NCBI GenBank assembly: GCA_965237565.1
Contig: OZ250145.1
Location: forward strand, 1,054,001 to 1,118,000
DNA from: JANQSP01 sp965237565
GTDB lineage: Bacteria > Bdellovibrionota > Bdellovibrionia > Bdellovibrionales > UBA1609
DNA length: 64,000 nt
Direction of reading: 5' to 3'
Part shown: positions 15,773 to 22,623 of the stretch, piece by piece
Position numbering within the stretch: the stretch's first letter is position 1
Layout of the letters: each line of letters begins with the position of its first letter
Translations under genes and position numbers: made by a program
Notes under the pieces: generated by a model
What the model saw: only the letters and a program-made list of their open reading frames with translations
What the model was told of the DNA's origin: nothing
Database searches by the model: none

Positions 15773-16708
15773 TCACTCGAAAAGGGCACTCACCGAACCT
15801 TTTGAATGGATTCGAGTGATGGCCTCTGCCACCATGGGAGCCACAGAAACCATTTGGATTTTTGGGCTCTTTTCTTTCAGGGGGATCGTATCAGTAACCC
15901 AAACTTCTTTCAACAGGCTATTTTGTATTCTCTGAACCGCAGGCCCCGAAAAAACAGGATGAGTGGCAATGGCAAATACTTCCTTCGCCCCTTTGTCTAT
16001 TAAATGTTTGGCCGATTGGCAAAGCGTACCAGCCGTATCAATCATATCGTCTATGATAATCGCTGTTTTATCTTTCACTTCTCCAACAATGTGAAAAATT
16101 TTGGATTCATTAGGTCTTTCTCGTCTTTTATCAATAATAGCCAGAGGGGCTTTGATTTTTTCAGCAAAATATCTTGTTCTCTCAACAGCCCCGGCATCGG
16201 GACTCACACAGACAACATTTTTTTTCTTCATTTTTTCATTCCAAGTTTTGGCCATAACGGGAAAAGAAAACAAATTATCCACAGGGCCATCAAAAAAGCC
16301 TTGGATTTGTGGAGTGTGTAGATCCACAACCAAAAGTCTTTTCGCACCGGCTATTGTACATAGATTGGCTACACAGCGAGCGGATATGGGAGCTCTGGGG
16401 GCAGCTTTTCGATCTTGGCGGGAATAACCGTAATAGGGCATAACTAAGGTGATCTCTTGGACGGAAGCTCTTTTGAGAGCATCCATCATAATAAAAAGCT
16501 CCATATAATTTTCATTCACTGGAGAACAGGTACTTTGAATGATAAAAACATGGGCCCCTCTTACATTTTCCTTGATGAATACTTGCACTTCGCCATCGGC
16601 AAAGCGAGACACTTCACAATTACCCAGAGGAACCTTCAAATGCTCGGCTACTTTTTTTGCAAAATTTGGATTAGCATTTCCTGTAAAAATTTTGATTGCG
16701 TTCATCAT
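15773..16708 (-). CDS. prs: Ribose-phosphate pyrophosphokinase
   Basis: A 311-residue enzyme that makes PRPP from ribose-5-phosphate and ATP for nucleotide, His and Trp synthesis. Motifs: SRFADGEVQVFIKENVRG, VMPYYGYSRQDRKAAPRAPI, the ADGE and RQD blocks, LLVVDLHTPQIQGFF, VSPDAGAVERTRYFA and the PRPP loop IIIDDMIDTAGTL. Two adjacent ATG codons open the frame (16708 and 16705). The prs-rplY-pth-ychF order is a familiar bacterial arrangement. Confidence 0.96.
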   Translation of the reverse strand: MMNAIKIFTGNANPNFAKKVAEHLKVPLGNCEVSRFADGEVQVFIKENVRGAHVFIIQSTCSPVNENYMELFIMMDALKRASVQEITLVMPYYGYSRQDRKAAPRAPISARCVANLCTIAGAKRLLVVDLHTPQIQGFFDGPVDNLFSFPVMAKTWNEKMKKKNVVCVSPDAGAVERTRYFAEKIKAPLAIIDKRRERPNESKIFHIVGEVKDKTAIIIDDMIDTAGTLCQSAKHLIDKGAKEVFAIATHPVFSGPAVQRIQNSLLKEVWVTDTIPLKEKSPKIQMVSVAPMVAEAITRIHSKGSVSALFE

Positions 16709-16808
16709 GTCTTGCTAAGCTATTGAAATCGTTTTGAAAGTCAAATTATTTTCTATATGACTGCTGATTCTCTCTGAAAATGCTTGGTAATTCTCACTCA
16801 AAAGTGAG

Positions 16809-17399
16809 TCATTCTCCATTTGAAAAACATTTTTTTTTTAATTGCTGAACGGCCTTGAAGCGATGAGAACAGCTATTCTTATATTCCATATTCAGTTCGG
16901 CAAAACTTTTTGTTTGTCCCAAGGGAATAAAAACGGGATCGTAACCAAAGCCTTCATTGCCTTTGGCTTCTTCTGCTATATGACCCTCTACGGTTCCTTG
17001 ACAGGAAAATTCTTTCCCTGTCGGGGAGAGAGCAATGATGTGGGATACAAAACGAGCCAGCCTTTGTTCGAAGGAAAAAGGCGTAAGATTTTTCATTAAC
17101 AAATCGAGATTTTCTTGATCTGTGGCTTTTGGGCCTGCGTAGCGAGCAGAGCAATGGCCCGGAGCTTTGTTTAGAGCAAGCACTTCCAGTCCGCTGTCTT
17201 CTGCAATGATCCATTCTTTACTCTTCAATTTTTTGAGAGACCAAGCTTTTAACTTTGCGTTTTCCTTGAAGGAGGTTCCCGTTTCTTCAGGAGCTTGGTA
17301 ATCTTTCAAATTTGTTGGAAAGAGCAATGCAAACTCTGGCAATAGCGTTTGAAATTCCTTGATTTTTCCTTGATTGCTTGTAGCTATCCAGAGGGTCAT
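16809..17399 (-). CDS. rdgB: XTP/dITP (non-canonical purine NTP) pyrophosphatase
   Basis: A 196-residue house-cleaning enzyme that hydrolyses ITP/XTP and deoxy forms. The N-terminal IATSNQGKIKEFQTLL (S/T-x-N-x-x-K), EDSGLEVLALNKAPGHCSARYAG in two blocks, and the C-terminal GFGYDPVFIPLGQTKSFAEL and SHRFKA are diagnostic. The ATG overlaps the rph stop by four bases, so it is translationally coupled in the mscS-rph-rdgB unit. Confidence 0.95.
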   Translation of the reverse strand: MTLWIATSNQGKIKEFQTLLPEFALLFPTNLKDYQAPEETGTSFKENAKLKAWSLKKLKSKEWIIAEDSGLEVLALNKAPGHCSARYAGPKATDQENLDLLMKNLTPFSFEQRLARFVSHIIALSPTGKEFSCQGTVEGHIAEEAKGNEGFGYDPVFIPLGQTKSFAELNMEYKNSCSHRFKAVQQLKKKCFSNGE

Positions 17400-18136
17400 T
17401 TTTCATTGGCTGGAAAGGGGAAAAAAGAACCGATAATTTTTTCCTGTTCTTTGAAAAGAACTTGAGAAGCGCTAGACCAAGCAATTTCTAGCATCTCATT
17501 TAGTTGCTCTTTACTGAAGCTTTGTTTTTCAGCTGTCCCTTGAATTTCAATCAAACGTCCATTTGAAGAAAAAACAAAATTCAAATCCGAATCAGCTTGT
17601 TGATCTTCTTGGTAACAAAGATCAAGTAGGATTTTGTTGTTTACAATTCCGACACTCAAGGCACAAACATATTGTTTCAAGGGAATTTGTTCGATCACAA
17701 ATTCTTTTTTTAGAGTACGAAGAGCTAGTGCCAGAGCCAAAAAACCGCCAGTAATGGCAGCGGTTCGCGTACCCCCGTCCGCTTGGATGACATCACAGTC
17801 GATATATATTTGTTTTTCTCCCAATTTTTTAAGGTCCAAGCTAGCTCTCAAACTTCTTCCAATCAGGCGAGAAATTTCTTGTGAACGGCTAGAATTGTAT
17901 GTTTTTTCTCTCCTCATGCGAGTATTTGTAGAGCGGGGGAGCATGCCATATTCAGCGGTTAGCCAACCCATGCCTGGGGTTCGTATCCACTTTGGTACAT
18001 TACTGTCACAAGAAGCAGAGCAGATGATTTGTGTGTCGCCCATTTTAATTTCTACGCTTCCCTCCGCATTTTTCATGATAGAAGGTGTGATTGTCACATC
18101 TCTCATTTGATCTGACCCTCTCTTATCTCTCCTCAT
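17396..18136 (-). CDS. rph: Ribonuclease PH
   Basis: A 246-residue phosphorolytic 3'-5' exoribonuclease that trims tRNA 3' ends. It carries the family signature WLTAEYGMLPRSTNTR, SQEISRLIGRSLRA, YIDCDVIQADGGTRTAAITG and IQGTAEKQSFS. Length is normal. Four-base overlaps tie it to mscS upstream and rdgB downstream. The pairing of rph with rdgB is common. Confidence 0.96.
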   Translation of the reverse strand: MRRDKRGSDQMRDVTITPSIMKNAEGSVEIKMGDTQIICSASCDSNVPKWIRTPGMGWLTAEYGMLPRSTNTRMRREKTYNSSRSQEISRLIGRSLRASLDLKKLGEKQIYIDCDVIQADGGTRTAAITGGFLALALALRTLKKEFVIEQIPLKQYVCALSVGIVNNKILLDLCYQEDQQADSDLNFVFSSNGRLIEIQGTAEKQSFSKEQLNEMLEIAWSSASQVLFKEQEKIIGSFFPFPANEK

Positions 18137-19269
18137 TTTTGCTCCTTATGGGGAAAACTTTCCACATGAATGGACTGAGTGGGGAAGGCAAATTGCACAT
18201 TGATCTCTCCCGCCAATTTGAGAATTTCCATAAAAATATTTTCTTTTTGCTTGAGTTCCATGTTCCAGTTATCAACGAATAGAAAAAAATTGAGCATAAT
18301 TTTTAATTCCGAAGCGCCAAAATCGTTGAAGTGAACTTGAAAATAATCTTTTTTTATGCACTTATTCTTTAAAAGAATCTGTTTGATACCATTGGTAAAT
18401 TGTTCAATCTTTTCAGGTGGGGTATTGTATTCGACGCCTAAATAAATACGCGTTCTTCTAGATTTTCTTTTCCCCATGTTATCAATATGGACGGCAGTGA
18501 GTTGAGAATTCGGAACAGAAATAACGGAATCATAAAAAGTTTTTATTTTTGATGAACGAAGCCCCACTTCCAAAACAGTTCCCTCGATATCATCGAAACA
18601 GATCCAGTCTCCCACCGAAAAAGGACGATCAATGACAATATTTAAATAACTGATCACATTGGAAACAGAATCTTTCGCTGCCAATGCGATGGCAATTCCT
18701 CCAATTCCCAGACCAGCTATTAAGGAAGCAACATTGACTCCTAAATTTTGTAGAATCAGCAAAACTCCTAGAGAAACAATGATAACTTTTATCAAACGAT
18801 TGAGAACTGGCATGAAGTGATATTTTATGTAGTTGCTATCTTGGTCAGGTTTCACAAGGCGATAAATCATGCGATCAGTACATAGATCAACCAAATTATA
18901 AAAAACCCAAACCACTCCAGCGCCGATGAACAACTGAATAAATATCTTTATGATGAAAACAATTGATTTCGATAAAAATATGGGGATTCCACCCATTGAT
19001 TTCCATAAGTAGGGCATAAAATGAATCACCACAAGCCAGATGAAGCCGATGATGACGAATTTGAGAGGCTTTTCTATACGGCTGAAAATTTCTGATTGCA
19101 GAGTATTTTTTTTTAGTATTTTTTCTAAAATTTTCTGAATGGTCCAATTGAATGGTCTAGTGAAAAGAAAAGCAAGAACAAAAATAAGGATGGTAACAAG
19201 AAGGGTTAAGAAAATGTTTCCTTGGAAAGGAATTAGATCAATAAAAAAGTTACTCCACTTTTCAATCAT
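18133..19269 (-). CDS. Small-conductance mechanosensitive channel, MscS family
   Basis: A 378-residue inner-membrane channel. Three or four hydrophobic helices fill residues about 15-175. The pore helix is SLIAGLGIGGIAIALAAKD, rich in Gly and Ala as in MscS TM3. It is followed by the beta domain (RPFSVGDWICFDDIEGTVLEVGLRSS, VISVPNSQL) and a C-terminal alpha/beta domain. It protects against hypo-osmotic shock. It is the first gene of the mscS-rph-rdgB unit; its upstream region has a 13-bp tandem repeat. Confidence 0.92.
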   Translation of the reverse strand: MIEKWSNFFIDLIPFQGNIFLTLLVTILIFVLAFLFTRPFNWTIQKILEKILKKNTLQSEIFSRIEKPLKFVIIGFIWLVVIHFMPYLWKSMGGIPIFLSKSIVFIIKIFIQLFIGAGVVWVFYNLVDLCTDRMIYRLVKPDQDSNYIKYHFMPVLNRLIKVIIVSLGVLLILQNLGVNVASLIAGLGIGGIAIALAAKDSVSNVISYLNIVIDRPFSVGDWICFDDIEGTVLEVGLRSSKIKTFYDSVISVPNSQLTAVHIDNMGKRKSRRTRIYLGVEYNTPPEKIEQFTNGIKQILLKNKCIKKDYFQVHFNDFGASELKIMLNFFLFVDNWNMELKQKENIFMEILKLAGEINVQFAFPTQSIHVESFPHKEQK

Positions 19270-19348
19270 TGTTCACACCCTTGTTAGGATTCATACATTT
19301 CGTTTCATGGTAGGTAGTGTCCCCATGCTTTGCCTACACTTTGTCATT

Positions 19349-19374
19349 GTCCATATATGCTGTCCATATATGCT
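19349..19374. repeat. Two tandem 13-bp repeats upstream of the mscS-like gene
   Basis: GTCCATATATGCT occurs twice head to tail (19349-19361 and 19362-19374), about 80-105 bases upstream of the mscS start at 19269 and downstream of the convergent-free end of the cysK-type gene. A site for a regulator is possible; nothing else supports that. Confidence 0.5.
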
Positions 19375-19444
19375 TTGCATAGCAAAATATATCATTTTCT
19401 CCCCCAAGTAGTAGCAAGAAAGAGAAAAATTTCAAAATGAGTGA

Positions 19445-20395
19445 TCAGTCAAATTTTTTCTCTTTCATCCACTGAGGGTTTAAAAATTTACTGAGGTAGT
19501 TTCTCACTCCATCAGGAAAAATAACAACACAATTTTGTTCTTGTTTGAGTCGAGGGGCTAGCTTTAAGGTAGCTACCAAGGCAGAGCCGCTGGAGCCTCC
19601 ACAGAGGATTCCTTCTTCTCGAATGATTTTCAGAGCCATTTGCAAGGATTCTTTGTCTTGGGTCTTCACCCATTCAGACACCTCTTTTCGATCCAAGACT
19701 TTTGGGATGAAGTCATAGCCGATTCCTTCTACTTCGTAGCTTTGGACGGGTCCCTCTCCAGCCAATACGGACCCCTCCGGATCCACTCCAATGATTTCAC
19801 AGTTAGGGCAACTTTTTTTGATTCGTCGAGAAAGGCCTGTAAGAGTTCCCCCGGTTCCTGTACCTATTACGACCATATCCACTTTCCCATTCAAATCCTT
19901 CAAAATCTCTGTAGCTGTCTCCTCATAGTGAGTTTTGGTATTATAAAGGTTGGCATATTGGTCCAGCATAAAAGCTCTGGGCAACTGTTTTGTGAGACGG
20001 CGTGCCATGCTCATATGACTTCGTTCATCATCCCAAGAAACTTCTGTAGGAGTGCGTATGATTTCTGCTCCCAAAGCTTTTAAGACGACCTCTTTTTCTT
20101 GGCTCATTTTTTCTGGCATAAGGATGAGTACCTTGTAACCCAATACAGCTCCCACAAGAGCGATTCCAATGCCTGTATTTCCGCTCGTGGGCTCAATGAG
20201 GGTGTCTCCTTTTTTAATCAAGCCTTTTTGCTCTGCCTTTTGTATCATCTTGTACGCGATACGATCTTTGACAGATCCACCTGGATTAAAAAATTCACAC
20301 TTCGCATATAGACTGCACGACAAATGGCTGGCAATTTTGTTTAGACGGATGAGGGGAGTGTGCCCAATGGTCTTTAGTATGTTTTCATAAATCAT
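19445..20395 (-). CDS. PLP-dependent cysteine synthase / cystathionine beta-synthase-type enzyme
   Basis: A 316-residue beta-family PLP enzyme. It has TIGHTPLIRLNKI, the PLP lysine in FNPGGSVKDRIAYKMI, the substrate loop PTSGNTGIGIAL and the phosphate loop GTGTGGTLTG. The stretches GVDPEGSVLA, EVEGIGYDFIPKVLDR and RMIQKAE-like helix are closer to cystathionine beta-synthases than to enteric CysK. There are no C-terminal CBS repeats. It therefore makes cysteine from O-acetylserine or cystathionine from serine plus homocysteine; the motif reading does not decide. ATG 20395 is preferred, but no Shine-Dalgarno is evident; a TTG at 20434 is in frame. Confidence 0.85.
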   Translation of the reverse strand: MIYENILKTIGHTPLIRLNKIASHLSCSLYAKCEFFNPGGSVKDRIAYKMIQKAEQKGLIKKGDTLIEPTSGNTGIGIALVGAVLGYKVLILMPEKMSQEKEVVLKALGAEIIRTPTEVSWDDERSHMSMARRLTKQLPRAFMLDQYANLYNTKTHYEETATEILKDLNGKVDMVVIGTGTGGTLTGLSRRIKKSCPNCEIIGVDPEGSVLAGEGPVQSYEVEGIGYDFIPKVLDRKEVSEWVKTQDKESLQMALKIIREEGILCGGSSGSALVATLKLAPRLKQEQNCVVIFPDGVRNYLSKFLNPQWMKEKKFD

Positions 20396-20532
20396 TACGG
20401 GAGAAATGTACACCTTCCTCACGGATTTGTTCAAGTATTTGTCATTTTATTTTCATTTGTCACTTTTTTTCACAAAAGAGGGTTTTTTTATTTTCTTGAA
20501 TTTTTAAAATAAATCTTGTTAGGTTTACGGGT

Positions 20533-20760
20533 ATGACTTGCAATTTAAAAGATTTACCAGAAAAAACAAAGGCTCATGTAATCGGCATGGAAGGGGAGTG
20601 CCACATCATCCAATCTTTATTGGATATGGGTGTGCATAAAGATACTTTTGTTAGAATCGTGAGAAGGCTTTTTTTTAGTAGCAATTATGTTGTAGAGGTT
20701 GGTGAGGAGTATATCGTGTTGAGAGAACGTGAAGCTAAATGTCTTCTTGTCAGCACCTGA
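20533..20760 (+). CDS. feoA: Ferrous iron transport protein A
   Basis: A 75-residue SH3-like cytoplasmic protein (VIGMEGECHIIQSLLDMGVHKDTFV, in two strands, then YVVEVGEEYIVLREREAKCLLV). FeoA assists FeoB in ferrous iron uptake. It overlaps feoB by 22 bases, which argues for a tightly coupled feoAB operon. The upstream 100 bases are very AT-rich and could hold a Fur site, but none was clear enough to call. Confidence 0.9.
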   Translation: MTCNLKDLPEKTKAHVIGMEGECHIIQSLLDMGVHKDTFVRIVRRLFFSSNYVVEVGEEYIVLREREAKCLLVST

Positions 20761-22610
20761 TTTTAGTTGGTCCACCAAACAGTGGAAAAACCACCCTTTT
20801 TAATTGGATCACAGGATACAATCGTCGAACGGTTAATTATCCCGGTTCTACTGTCGAGCTTTCTTTTGGTCTCGTCAAAGAAAAACGAGCGGGGTTTTCC
20901 TCAAAAATTATAGACACACCAGGAACCTATAGCCTTGTCTCCCCATCTTCAGAAACGAAAGCGGTGAGAGATACCCTATTTGATCTAGCAAAAAAAAGAG
21001 AATTAGAAGGAGTGATCCTTGTTTTGGATTCCACTCGTCTGAAAAGACAACTGCCATTTGCATTTCATTTGCAATCCATCGGAGTTCCGATTGTTTTGGC
21101 ACTTACCATGTATGACATCCAAAAGAAGTATTCCCTATTGAATTTATCTTTATTGTCCAAACGGCTGAAGGTTCCTGCTTTCCCCATAGAGGGATTATTG
21201 GGGGGAGGAGTTGTGGAGTTGTTAAAGGGAGCTCATTCTTATTTTGAAAAGCAAAAAGTTAGTTCTTATGTTGAATCCAATTTTTCAGAAGGGCGTATAA
21301 AAAAAAATCAACTATTATTTTTAGAAAAGGCAAAAAAGCTGGTCGATGAAATACATACTGAAGGTTCTATGAAGAAAGTAAATGAGAGGACAAAAAAAAT
21401 AGATTCTTGGTTATTGCATCCTGTATTTGGTTTTGGCTTTCTATCTTTGATTCTTTTTAGTTTTTTTTCTAGCATTTTTTGGTTGGCAGCTCCTTTGATG
21501 GATATTTTGGATAGTAGCTTTAGCTGGACAGTTGAACAAATATTGAGATGGGATGAGACAAATCTTTTTTTAGATTTTTTGGCAAATGGCATTGTAACAA
21601 GCATAGGTGCTTTTTTTATTTTTGTTCCTCAAGTTTTTATTTTGTTTTTGGGCATCTACCTGCTGGAAGACAGTGGCTATCTGGCTAGAGCTGTGAGTTT
21701 GGTGGATGGTCCTTTTTCTAAAATGGGACTTAGCGGGAAATCTTTGATCCCATTTTTATCTGGCTTTGCCTGTGCCATTCCTGCCACCATATCGGCTCGT
21801 CATATTTCTTCAAAGAGAGAAAGATGGATCACCATTTTCGTTTTGCCTTTGATGACTTGTTCTGCCCGCTTGCCTGTTTATGTTTTGTTGCTCAGTTTTT
21901 TATTTTATGGAGATTCTGCTTGGAAGCCGGGACTTGTTATGTCTTTGCTCTATTTTTCAGCTCTTTTCTTGGGAATTATTTTCGCTACCATTTTAAATTT
22001 ATTGATGAAGCCAGGTCAAAAATCCTCATTTATGATGGAGCTACCGCTTTATCGACGTCCCGTTTTGTCAAATGTTTTGTTCGGTTCTTGGTCTCGAACA
22101 AAAAACTTTATTTTTAAGGCAGGTCCCCTCATTTTTGGCTTTGCTATTTTCATGTGGATAGCGACTCATTTTCCTCGTCACTTGGATTCCAGTCCATCTG
22201 AGCAGATGCAAGCCAGTTACGCTGGACAAGTTGGACAAATCATTGAACCTGTTTTTGAACAAATGGGCGGAGATTGGAGAGTGGGGGTCAGTCTTTTGTC
22301 TGCTTTTGTCGCTCGTGAGGTATTTGTCTCTGTTTTGGCTGTAGTTTTACAAAACACAGAATCAAAGACAGAAAATAACATCCCAATGATTCAAAAGATG
22401 AAGGAGGCTCATTTTTCGGATGGAAGGCCTTTGTTCTCGACTGCGAGCATCCTTTCTTTGATTGTATTTTTTGTCTTGTCTTTGCAGTGTTTATCCACAA
22501 CAGGGATTGTGTATAAAGAAACGGGTTCATGGGTCTTGGCCTTGAGTCAACTTGTTACTTTTAATCTCATAGCTTATGTGGCGGCAGTGGGTACTTTTCA
22601 TTTGTTTTGA
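20739..22610 (+). CDS. feoB: Ferrous iron transporter B
   Basis: A 623-residue inner-membrane Fe2+ transporter with an N-terminal G domain. G1 is VGPPNSGKTTLFNWITG, G2 lies in NYPGSTVE, and G3 is DTPGTYSLV. The G4 position reads LALTMYD where FeoB normally has NMxD, so the guanine-reading Asn is Thr, and the G5 Ser-Ala is also not obvious. Eight or more membrane helices follow, with Gate-domain blocks LIPFLSGFACAIPA and CSARLPVYVLL, and a second FV-A-REVFVSVLA block. The protein is shorter than the enteric form at the C-terminus. The start is ATG 20739 inside feoA. Confidence 0.93.
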   Translation: MSSCQHLILVGPPNSGKTTLFNWITGYNRRTVNYPGSTVELSFGLVKEKRAGFSSKIIDTPGTYSLVSPSSETKAVRDTLFDLAKKRELEGVILVLDSTRLKRQLPFAFHLQSIGVPIVLALTMYDIQKKYSLLNLSLLSKRLKVPAFPIEGLLGGGVVELLKGAHSYFEKQKVSSYVESNFSEGRIKKNQLLFLEKAKKLVDEIHTEGSMKKVNERTKKIDSWLLHPVFGFGFLSLILFSFFSSIFWLAAPLMDILDSSFSWTVEQILRWDETNLFLDFLANGIVTSIGAFFIFVPQVFILFLGIYLLEDSGYLARAVSLVDGPFSKMGLSGKSLIPFLSGFACAIPATISARHISSKRERWITIFVLPLMTCSARLPVYVLLLSFLFYGDSAWKPGLVMSLLYFSALFLGIIFATILNLLMKPGQKSSFMMELPLYRRPVLSNVLFGSWSRTKNFIFKAGPLIFGFAIFMWIATHFPRHLDSSPSEQMQASYAGQVGQIIEPVFEQMGGDWRVGVSLLSAFVAREVFVSVLAVVLQNTESKTENNIPMIQKMKEAHFSDGRPLFSTASILSLIVFFVLSLQCLSTTGIVYKETGSWVLALSQLVTFNLIAYVAAVGTFHLF

Positions 22611-22623
22611 TTTTTTCCTTACA

